From: Patescibacteria group bacterium
Lineage (GTDB): Bacteria; Patescibacteriota; Minisyncoccia; Phycocordibacterales; EsbW-18
Length of the DNA: 5,019 nucleotides
Assembly (NCBI GenBank): GCA_030917725.1
Contig: JAUPUE010000040.1
Coordinates: forward strand, 1-5,019
Direction of reading: 5' to 3'
Below are positions 1 through 5,019 of this stretch, piece by piece. The translations under genes and the position numbers were made by a program. The first letter of the stretch is position 1, and each line of letters starts with the position of its first letter. The notes beneath the pieces are model-generated. The model saw nothing but the letters and a program-made list of their open reading frames with translations, was not told where the DNA came from and ran no database searches.

Positions 1-2042
1 CGAAGCGTGTCATATTCCTTCCTGGTCTTTTCGTATTCGGCCTTCTGTGCTCGGGTCGCGCTCTCAGCACCCCACTCCGAAGGAATCTGACTCAGTTTCG
101 ATGCGGCCTCATCGAACAATGCGGCCTGACGAGCCTGTTCCGGATTCTCTGCCTTCAGACCCGATGTATACGATATGTTGAGAACGCTAAGGTCACCCTC
201 CTTGTCGAGGGTCGCTTCGTCTTTGTTCGCCTTTGTTGCCGCAACGAGCTGTTCGAGTGTCGCGCGGTGCATATCGATACCACCTTCGGAAAGCTTCCCC
301 GCAACAGCCTTTTCGAGTTCAGCAATGCGTCGAGTTTTGAGGAATTCTCCTACAAACTTACCGAGTCTGCCCGCGTTTGCCTGTTGTTCTTTTCGCTCAC
401 TGTTCGCATCTTCACGAATCTTTCCAAGCATCACCTGCTTAAAACGCTCTTGAACGAGCGCGCGCTGCCCAAACGTAAGATCCTCATACCCTGGGATCGT
501 CTTGAGATCCTTTTCAGAGATCTTGAGATCGGATTGGAATTTTTCAGAGAATACTTTGAACTCTTCGGCTCCGGGAGTCTTAGGTTTACCAGGTCCTCGG
601 GCAGCCTTAGGCGCACCTGATGGCGTAGGGCCACCAGCACCTGGTGGTGGTGGGGTTCCAGTTGGTCCACCAGCACCACCACCCGCAGCGTGCGGGCCTC
701 TTCCGGCACCTGATGGTGGCGGTGGGGCTCCGTGACCGCCCGCATGACCTCCTGTTTGAGTGCTGCCAGACGACGAAGACGGTGGAGGTGGCGCATATCG
801 TGATTTCTTTCCCTTCCCTTGAGCATTGGCATACGCCGCATTCACAACCTTGAAAGCTTCCTCAAATTGTTGCTGTTGAGGATGTCCATTCCTTTTATCG
901 GGATGATATTTTTGAGAAAGACGTCTATATGCATTACGCAATTCCTCTTTGGTAGCGCCCCTCGACACTCCAAGAATTGCTTCCCAGTCGCTTGGGTCAG
1001 TGCTTGGAAGTGGTTCAAAGACGTCTGGTGGCTCAGGAGCTTTTTCTTTCTTCTTTGAGCCCGCAGAGGTCTTTGATCCAGTGGCTCCCGTTGTTTGATC
1101 AATCGGAGGAACCCCAACCTTTGGATCAGCTTTTTTAGAAGCTTTAGCAGCATCTCTTGCATCCTTCTCCTCTCTGTTAGCCTTTCTTCCTAGCGCGTCC
1201 TTGAGTCCTTCAATCTTGTCTTTATAAGCAGCAGCCTTTTGAGGAAAGAGGGTGGCAAAAGTATCCCACGCCTGCATATTTGCAAGATTATGCATTCGCA
1301 TCCCGAAATCGAATGAGTCCGCATCTTTACTGCCCTGAGCTCTTTTAGCCTCTATCCGTTCATTGGCGATTCGGGTTGCACGACTTTCTGTTTCTTGAAC
1401 AGCAGGGTCTTGGTTTGGATCATCGTATATCTTGGTTTTTTCGTCTTGGGCCTCTGTTTTGTCGTCTGCCATTGCTTCGGGGGCGTCCTGAGCTGGCTCA
1501 GCTTCAACAGGCACCTCATCGGTTTCAACAGCCTCGTCACCCGCAGCAGCTTCTTCTGTCGTAGTAGAAAAACCAATCACTCCCGCGTCGTAGAGGAACT
1601 TGAGAGCACGCTCTGCCCGTGCACGCTGACTCTGGGATGTCTTTTTGTTGGGGTGATTTTCAAAAGAATCAAGGATATTTTCTAGCTTAGAAATAGTATC
1701 AAGACTTTTAGTCTTTTTTTCTCCTTTCATTTTTAGCTCATCCGACTCGAGAATGCGTGTCCGCAGATCAAGAAGAAACTCTCGAGCTTTATTAAGACCG
1801 TCACCTCGCTTGTTCAGGAACTCTTCAAACATCATCTCTTCGAGGATATTTTTCTTCGGCTGAAAGAGTTCCTCCTCATCGACAGTTTCTTTTGTTTTCG
1901 CTGCCACGCCGTCCTCAGTAGGAGGGACAGGTTCAAATTCTGCCCCAGCAGGCTTCGGGGTTTCGGGCGTGGACTCTGTTGGTGGAACGGTCGATGAAGT
2001 ATCTTCGACGGGATTTATTGGTCGTGGGGGTTTTTCACTCAT
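1..2042 (-). CDS. Large non-canonical J-domain protein (C-terminus beyond the window)
   Basis: Seen: reading from the ATG at 2042 toward position 1 gives 680 codons with no stop, and the frame is still open at the edge. An in-frame TAG at 2061-2063 with no start codon between fixes this start, and AGGGG lies 5 nt upstream. Architecture: Pro/Glu-rich N-terminus (1-60); charged helical segment (about 65-158); acidic low-complexity stretch (160-202); second charged helical segment (about 203-310); linker; J-domain (about 352-406) with HPD at 380-382; Pro/Gly-rich linker (about 416-490) with three PPPP runs; helical Lys/Glu-rich C-terminal region from about 491. No cysteine occurs, so the DnaJ zinc finger is absent, and I see no signal peptide or membrane segment. 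Known: the HPD loop stimulates Hsp70 ATPase. Inference: a class C-like Hsp70 co-chaperone or scaffold. The specific role is not recognisable. It lies 23 nt after map, so co-transcription is likely. Confidence 0.85.
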   Translation of the reverse strand, partial: MSEKPPRPINPVEDTSSTVPPTESTPETPKPAGAEFEPVPPTEDGVAAKTKETVDEEELFQPKKNILEEMMFEEFLNKRGDGLNKAREFLLDLRTRILESDELKMKGEKKTKSLDTISKLENILDSFENHPNKKTSQSQRARAERALKFLYDAGVIGFSTTTEEAAAGDEAVETDEVPVEAEPAQDAPEAMADDKTEAQDEKTKIYDDPNQDPAVQETESRATRIANERIEAKRAQGSKDADSFDFGMRMHNLANMQAWDTFATLFPQKAAAYKDKIEGLKDALGRKANREEKDARDAAKASKKADPKVGVPPIDQTTGATGSKTSAGSKKKEKAPEPPDVFEPLPSTDPSDWEAILGVSRGATKEELRNAYRRLSQKYHPDKRNGHPQQQQFEEAFKVVNAAYANAQGKGKKSRYAPPPPSSSSGSTQTGGHAGGHGAPPPPSGAGRGPHAAGGGAGGPTGTPPPPGAGGPTPSGAPKAARGPGKPKTPGAEEFKVFSEKFQSDLKISEKDLKTIPGYEDLTFGQRALVQERFKQVMLGKIREDANSERKEQQANAGRLGKFVGEFLKTRRIAELEKAVAGKLSEGGIDMHRATLEQLVAATKANKDEATLDKEGDLSVLNISYTSGLKAENPEQARQAALFDEAASKLSQIPSEWGAESATRAQKAEYEKTRKEYDTL
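613..731 (-). repeat. Imperfect 24-nt coding repeats specifying Pro/Gly-rich units
   Basis: On the plus strand, related units start at 613, 637 and 706, each opening with GCACCTG[A/G]TGG and continuing with G/T-rich sequence. The offsets (24 and 69 nt) are multiples of three, so all units keep the same frame of the minus-strand protein. They encode variants of G-[A/T/P]-P-P-P-P-[S]-G-A. A perfect 7-bp inverted repeat (CCACCAG, 631-637, with CTGGTGG, 641-647) is nested here and follows from the CCA/GGT codon mix. The likely origin is slippage or unequal recombination expanding a flexible linker. Confidence 0.7.
825..989 (-). other. J-domain (DnaJ N-terminal-like fold) inside the large protein
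   Basis: This segment encodes residues 352-406. It begins DWEAILGVSRGATKEELRNA, matching the start of J-domains (D-Y-Y-x-I-L-G-V-x-x-x-A-T-x-E-E-I). Helix II continues as AYRRLSQKY and leads into the invariant HPD (380-382), followed by KRNGHP and a Gln run. Helix III reads FEEAFKVVNAAYANAQ, which fits the family's F-x-x-x-x-x-A-Y pattern. The basic helix II and intact HPD are the features needed to act on an Hsp70. The position is odd: classical DnaJ has this domain at the extreme N-terminus, but here about 350 residues precede it. No Gly/Phe region with cysteine zinc-finger repeats follows. Confidence 0.93.
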
Positions 2043-2047
2043 ATATA

Positions 2048-2052
2048 CCCCT
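2048..2052 (-). promoter_or_regulatory. Shine-Dalgarno-like AGGGG ahead of the J-domain gene
   Basis: The minus strand reads AGGGG followed by TATAT and then the ATG at 2042, a 5-nt spacing suitable for ribosome binding. It supports that ATG as the start. It is notable because secY, adk and map have no comparable purine-rich box at their starts. Confidence 0.55.
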
Positions 2053-2065
2053 ATCTTCGCCTATC

Positions 2066-2836
2066 TTATGGCAATGTCAAAATTTCGGGTTCTCCGTTGG
2101 TGATAACGATGGTGTGTTCGAACTGCGCAGTGCGTGATCCATCGATTGTTTTGTATGTATAGCCATCCTCGGCGAGCTCGATATCGATGCTGCCTTCAGA
2201 AACAGTCGGTTCGATAGTGATGACCATGCCAGGGACGAGCTTGGCTCCGGTTCCAGCTTCGCCAAAATGAAAGATGTGCGGTGCCTCGTGCACCTTGTGT
2301 CCAACGCCATGGCCTCCAAGGTCAGGAATGGCCCCAAAACCGGTCTCATCGAGCTCTGCGTCGATGGCTGCCCCAATGTCGCCAAGGCGGTCACCACCAC
2401 GCGCCGCGTGGATTCCCGCCATGAGTGCTTTCTTGGCCACAGTGATGAGTTCGAGACCTATTTCATCCACCGTGCCGACCGCCACGGTCGTACACATATC
2501 GGTAATGAGACCTTGATGAGTAAGACCTGCGTCGAGGCTCACAATGTCGCCGTCTTGGAGAACATAGTCGCTCTCGGTCGGCACTCCGTGCACCGCCTCA
2601 TCGTTAACCGACACACAGAGCGAGGCTGGAAAAGGACGCTCAGCGCCTGCTGGCGTATAGCCGAGAAAAGCCGGTGCATCACCAGCAGCACGAGCCTCGC
2701 GCTCAAAAAGCGCGTCGAGATCGCGAATGGGCACGCCGACCTTGGTTTCTGCTTTCACAAGCTCAATAAGTCGAGCAAGTCGCCTCCCCCCTTCGCGAAG
2801 GATTACTATCTCTTCTGGTGTTTTAATTGTCGCCAT
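2066..2836 (-). CDS. map: Type I methionine aminopeptidase
   Basis: The product removes the initiator methionine from nascent cytosolic proteins and is a two-metal enzyme of the pita-bread fold. The 256-residue length is normal for the short type I form without an N-terminal extension. All expected active-site residues are visible: His83 (NDEAVHG), metal ligands Asp102 (VSLDAG) and Asp113 (ITDM), His176 (GGHGVGH), His183 (VHEAP), Glu209 (TIEP) and Glu240 (QFEHTIVIT). These line up with E. coli H79, D97, D108, H171, H178, E204 and E235. The ATG lies 2 nt after the adk stop, and its N-terminus MATIKTPEEI matches the family. There is no convincing ribosome-binding site, so translational coupling to adk is likely. 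It ends with TAA, 23 nt before the J-domain gene. The secY-adk-map order is a common bacterial arrangement. Confidence 0.97.
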   Translation of the reverse strand: MATIKTPEEIVILREGGRRLARLIELVKAETKVGVPIRDLDALFEREARAAGDAPAFLGYTPAGAERPFPASLCVSVNDEAVHGVPTESDYVLQDGDIVSLDAGLTHQGLITDMCTTVAVGTVDEIGLELITVAKKALMAGIHAARGGDRLGDIGAAIDAELDETGFGAIPDLGGHGVGHKVHEAPHIFHFGEAGTGAKLVPGMVITIEPTVSEGSIDIELAEDGYTYKTIDGSRTAQFEHTIVITNGEPEILTLP

Positions 2837-2838
2837 AA

Positions 2839-3435
2839 TTATTCGCCAAGAATAGCTTGTTTGATATCAGCATGAATCTCTTCAATTGATCGCTCGCCAT
2901 TTACTTCGATGAATCGGTACCCGGGAGCATTTCGATACCAGTCGATAGCCGGACGCACATCGCTCTCAAACCATGCGAGGCGTGTTGAAACATCATCTTC
3001 ACTCACATCATCAACGCGCTTACGCGCTTTAAGACGATCACGCGACCACGTCTCCGAAACATCAATATGGATGATTGTCGGCGTCGGACGTTTGTAGTAG
3101 GTAAATGCCGATTCAAGCACCATCGCTTCGCGCTGTTTACGTGGCACACCATCGAGTACGAGATGTTCGGAACCCGTGATTGAATCGACAAAAACGTTTG
3201 ACCACATGTAGACCGCGAGAAACTCTGGCTGGAGCAAACCTTTTGCATAGATATCGCGTGAAAGCCCCGCGGAGTACGAATCTCCCTTAAGGAAATTGCG
3301 GAAGTTCTCGCCTGTCTCAACGTAAATAACCTTTCGCTCAGCATCGCGCTTCTTGAGCTCATCAATCATCAATTTGGCCTGAGTGCCTTTACCACAGCCC
3401 GAACGGCCTATAAAAATGAGTGTTTGGAGGTCCAT
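2839..3435 (-). CDS. adk: Adenylate kinase-family nucleoside monophosphate kinase, short-LID form
   Basis: Predicted reaction: AMP + ATP = 2 ADP in the cytosol. The product is 198 residues from the ATG at 3435, starting MDLQTLIFIG. The P-loop is G10-R-S-G-C-G-K-G-T-Q19, where most adenylate kinases read GGPGAGKGTQ. Other family signatures are the NMP-binding TGENFR (41-46), LDGVPR (94-99, usually LDGFPR) and RKRVDD (138-143) with Arg152 after it. The Arg-rich segment passes straight to the C-terminal helices, so the long LID insert with its four-Cys zinc site is missing. A TTG at 3462 would add nine residues but lies inside a hairpin stem, and the family begins just before the P-loop strand, so the ATG is preferred. 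The stop is TAA. Genes on both sides (secY, map) support the assignment. The atypical P-loop and AMP-site changes leave some doubt about the preferred substrate. Confidence 0.9.
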   Translation of the reverse strand: MDLQTLIFIGRSGCGKGTQAKLMIDELKKRDAERKVIYVETGENFRNFLKGDSYSAGLSRDIYAKGLLQPEFLAVYMWSNVFVDSITGSEHLVLDGVPRKQREAMVLESAFTYYKRPTPTIIHIDVSETWSRDRLKARKRVDDVSEDDVSTRLAWFESDVRPAIDWYRNAPGYRFIEVNGERSIEEIHADIKQAILGE

Positions 3436-3441
3436 GCCGAG

Positions 3442-3447
3442 AGTATA
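3442..3447 (-). promoter_or_regulatory. Possible -10 box (TATACT) for a leaderless adk transcript
   Basis: The minus strand reads TATACT, one mismatch from TATAAT, then CTCGGC, then the adk ATG. A transcript starting at the usual distance would begin on or next to the A of that ATG. No good -35 is visible at 16-18 bp (the corresponding bases are CTCCGG-like), and the extended -10 dinucleotide is CG rather than TG. The gene has no Shine-Dalgarno sequence, which fits a leaderless start. This is positional inference only. Confidence 0.3.
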
Positions 3448-3451
3448 ACGC

Positions 3452-3483
3452 AAAACCCCCAAAACCGGAGTTTTGAGGGTTTT
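3452..3483 (-). terminator. Strong hairpin between secY and adk, probable terminator or attenuator
   Basis: The arms 3452-3465 and 3470-3483 pair over 14 bp. In minus-strand RNA the arms are AAAACCCUCAAAAC and GUUUUGGGGGUUUU. They form a continuous helix with one U-G wobble, closed by the loop C(UCCG)G, a member of the very stable UNCG tetraloop class. The plus-strand RNA would instead have an A-C mismatch and a CGGA loop, so the structure favours the minus strand, the strand carrying all the genes. The U-run (four U, then GCGUU) is short, so termination may be partial. It starts 27 nt past the secY stop and ends 16 nt before the adk ATG. It could separate the ribosomal/secY unit from adk-map, or stabilise the secY 3' end. 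Confidence 0.7.
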
Positions 3484-3486
3484 ATC

Positions 3487-3507
3487 TAATTGCCAATTGC
3501 TAGTTGC
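3487..3507. repeat. Three tandem heptamers in the secY-adk spacer
   Basis: The plus strand reads TAATTGC, CAATTGC and TAGTTGC back to back. Each differs from its neighbour by one or two bases. The array fills most of the gap between the secY stop codon and the hairpin. At this size it could be chance or a small slippage product. No function can be assigned. Confidence 0.5.
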
Positions 3508-3509
3508 TT

Positions 3510-4781
3510 CTAGTACTCCCGCAGTGACAACTGCGCATCGACCTTCTTGATGATGTCGATGATAACCGAGACCACAATGAGGAGTCCTGTACCACCGATT
3601 GCGAGCGACTGGATGCCCGTTGCTGCCTGCATGATAAGCGGGAGAACAGCGATGATACCGAGGAAGAGGGCGCCGAACATCGTGAGACGAGTGAGGATGC
3701 TTCCGATGTATTCAGACGTTGATTGTCCAGGGCGAACACCAGGGATGAATGCACCACCACGCTGGAGGTTCTGCGAAATCGCATCAGGATCGAAGGTGAC
3801 GGCCGTGTAGAAGTACGTAAAGAGGAAGACCAACACGAAGTAGAGAATGCCGTAGAGCAAGTTGTTGTTGAAAAGGCTCAAGAGAACCGTTGAAACCTTG
3901 AGAAGCATCGGGTTTGCCGATGTCGCAAGGAAGTTACCAATCATCTGTGGGAAGAGGAGGATCGAGAGAGCAAAGATGACCGGCATAACACCTGCCTGAT
4001 TGAGGCGGAGTGGGAGGTATGTCGAAACACCACCGGAAACCTGATTGCCCCGAGTACGTCGTGCGTAGGTAACAGGAATCGGGCGTTCGGCTTCGGTGAT
4101 GAACACAACGCCGAAGATAACGAGCAACGCAATCACACCAAAACCGAGGTAAAGCGGAATCTGTTCAGGCGTGAACGTAAGTGCAAGCTGTTCGACAACA
4201 CCCGGAAGACCGGCGACGATACCAGCGAAGATGATGATCGAAACACCGTTACCGATGCCAAATTCGCTCAAGAGCTCACCAATCCATGCGAGGAGCATCG
4301 AGCCGGCGGTGATAATCGCGATGTTCGTACCGAGCTCCATTGGAGAGAGCGGCAAGATGATGCCGTTCTTCTGGAAGAGCGTGATGAATGCAAATGCCTG
4401 GAGCGCCGCGAGTGGAACGGTGAGTGCACGTGAGTACTGGCTCACACGCTGACGACCTGCCTCACCCTCTTCGTGATACATCGCCTTGAGACGAGGTGAG
4501 AGAATCGTGAGGAGCTGCATGATAATCGATGCTGTGATGTATGGTCCAACACCGAGCATGACGATTGAAAGGCCTGAGAGACCACCTCCTGAGAAGAGAT
4601 TCAAAAGACCGAAGAATTGGTTGTTCGCGAAGAACTGATCGAGTGCAAGGAGGTTGATACCCGGAATCGGGATAGCCGCGAGAAGACGCGAGATGAAGAG
4701 AACAAAAAGCACGAAGAGGATCCGATTGCGGAGCGATCGGTCCGAGAAAAGCGTATTGAGTTTTTGGAAGAAGGAGTTCAT
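3510..4781 (-). CDS. secY: Preprotein translocase subunit SecY
   Basis: This is the pore-forming subunit of the SecYEG translocon in the cytoplasmic membrane. It passes unfolded preproteins from SecA or ribosomes outward or laterally into the bilayer. The 423 residues are a normal length, with about ten hydrophobic segments. Landmarks: the first membrane segment at about 20-38; a plug-region glycine cluster SGGGLSG (64-70); MLGVGPYITASIIMQLL (75-91); GIGNGVS (175-181); the cytosolic loop with ERPIPVTYARR (232-242); LPLRLNQAGVMPVIFA (256-271); and the C5 loop FYTAVTFDPD...GVRPG (324-352), whose Arg350 corresponds to the SecA-critical arginine of E. coli SecY. The C-terminus ends VDAQLSLREY. 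The ATG at 4781 gives MNSFFQKLNTLF, a standard SecY amphipathic start, though no Shine-Dalgarno sequence precedes it. It follows rplO by 35 nt and ends with TAG. Confidence 0.98.
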   Translation of the reverse strand: MNSFFQKLNTLFSDRSLRNRILFVLFVLFISRLLAAIPIPGINLLALDQFFANNQFFGLLNLFSGGGLSGLSIVMLGVGPYITASIIMQLLTILSPRLKAMYHEEGEAGRQRVSQYSRALTVPLAALQAFAFITLFQKNGIILPLSPMELGTNIAIITAGSMLLAWIGELLSEFGIGNGVSIIIFAGIVAGLPGVVEQLALTFTPEQIPLYLGFGVIALLVIFGVVFITEAERPIPVTYARRTRGNQVSGGVSTYLPLRLNQAGVMPVIFALSILLFPQMIGNFLATSANPMLLKVSTVLLSLFNNNLLYGILYFVLVFLFTYFYTAVTFDPDAISQNLQRGGAFIPGVRPGQSTSEYIGSILTRLTMFGALFLGIIAVLPLIMQAATGIQSLAIGGTGLLIVVSVIIDIIKKVDAQLSLREY

Positions 4782-4816
4782 ATCGTCTTATTCATGTCGT
4801 CTCCCGTTGCCGTCGT

Positions 4817-5019
4817 CTATTTGGTTCGTTCTCCAACTGACTTGGAGACCACGACACCCTCAAACGAGACTTTCTTGACGAGCGCACCTGCACCGAGGAT
4901 CTTCACCGACGGAACCTTACCACCACGGCGGCGGATGAGACCCTTATCGAGCAACGTCTGAGGATTGACGGTCTCCCCTGCTGCGTAGTGCTTCTCAATC
5001 GCCGAAAGGTTCACGATAA
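4817..5019 (-). CDS. rplO: 50S ribosomal protein uL15, C-terminal part (start beyond the window)
   Basis: The frame is open through the right edge and ends with TAG at 4817, so only the last 67 residues are present. The sequence IVNLSAIEKHYAAGETVNPQ, followed by TLLDKGLIRRRGG and VKILGAGALVKKVSFEGVVVSKS, matches the C-terminal half of uL15: VNL, then TPETLL-like, then VKVLG-x-G-x-L-x-KK, then SKSA. uL15 binds 23S rRNA and joins large-subunit assembly late. A GTG at 5014 could read as a start but lies inside the conserved domain, so it is an internal Val codon. rplO immediately before secY is the normal spc-operon order. The tail after SKS (VGERTK) is short, without the Ala-rich extension seen in many bacteria. 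Confidence 0.93.
   Translation of the reverse strand, partial: IVNLSAIEKHYAAGETVNPQTLLDKGLIRRRGGKVPSVKILGAGALVKKVSFEGVVVSKSVGERTK

Noticed and set aside
502..735. Plus-strand Pro/Gly-rich open frame
   Set aside because: It is the complement of the Pro/Gly linker of the J-domain protein. CCA and GGT codons read as Trp/Pro/Gly-like runs on the other strand.
431..841. Minus-strand open frame of 136 codons
   Set aside because: It is an out-of-frame reading of the J-domain gene. The real frame is continuous through it and carries the J-domain and linker.
2267..2875. Plus-strand open frame of 202 codons opposite map
   Set aside because: It is antisense to a complete, active-site-intact methionine aminopeptidase, is compositionally odd (many His/Arg/Cys) and has no recognisable motif.
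3436..3462. TTG at 3462 as an upstream adk start
   Set aside because: It would place nine extra residues (MGVLRYTLG) ahead of the usual N-terminal strand and puts the start inside the hairpin stem.
4778..4795. Five-codon frame (MNKTI, stop) overlapping the secY ATG as ATGA
   Set aside because: It could be a coupling leader peptide, but it is too short to support, has no ribosome-binding site and is easily expected by chance.
4617..4961. Plus-strand open frame of 114 codons
   Set aside because: It is antisense to the secY start and rplO end, and its charged low-complexity product looks like a reverse reading.
1..5019. CRISPR array, tRNA/rRNA, insertion sequence or attachment site
   Set aside because: I saw no regularly spaced long repeats, cloverleaf-like sequence, transposase frame or terminal inverted repeats. 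Intergenic space totals only about 130 nt.

Overview
The window is a compact block of genes that all read on the minus strand. It matches the end of a bacterial ribosomal-protein (spc) operon: rplO (uL15, C-terminal part) -> secY -> adk -> map. A very long open reading frame follows and runs off the left edge. Gene content and order are typical of bacteria. The short-LID adenylate kinase with an atypical P-loop, the wording of the methionine aminopeptidase active site, the tight packing and the near absence of Shine-Dalgarno sequences suggest a candidate-phyla-radiation bacterium (Patescibacteria/Parcubacteria-like). That placement is inference from general familiarity with such genomes, not the result of a search.

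Layout from right to left, which is the direction of transcription. At 5019-4817 is the end of rplO. After a 35-nt gap comes secY (4781-3510), the pore subunit of the Sec translocon. The 74-nt secY-adk spacer (3509-3436) holds three tandem heptamers, a 14-bp hairpin whose minus-strand RNA loop is a UNCG-type tetraloop, and a -10-like hexamer placed exactly for a leaderless adk start. adk (3435-2839) is followed after 2 nt by map (2836-2066). After another 23 nt comes the long frame (2042 to 1, open at the edge; at least 680 codons). I translated this last frame codon by codon and found no stop. It carries a central J-domain with an intact HPD motif at about residues 352-406, between charged helical and acidic regions on the N-side and a Pro/Gly-rich linker plus a charged helical domain on the C-side.

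Functionally, the first four genes join translation (uL15), membrane insertion and secretion (SecY), nucleotide homeostasis (Adk) and N-terminal methionine removal (Map). The large J-protein sits where infA-rpmJ-rpsM often follow map, so it is physically linked to protein synthesis and maturation genes. Its HPD motif predicts an Hsp70 (DnaK) partner, but none is encoded here.

No RNA gene, mobile element, CRISPR array or complete new multi-gene system is visible. The most interesting items are the uncharacterised J-domain protein and the structured secY-adk spacer.
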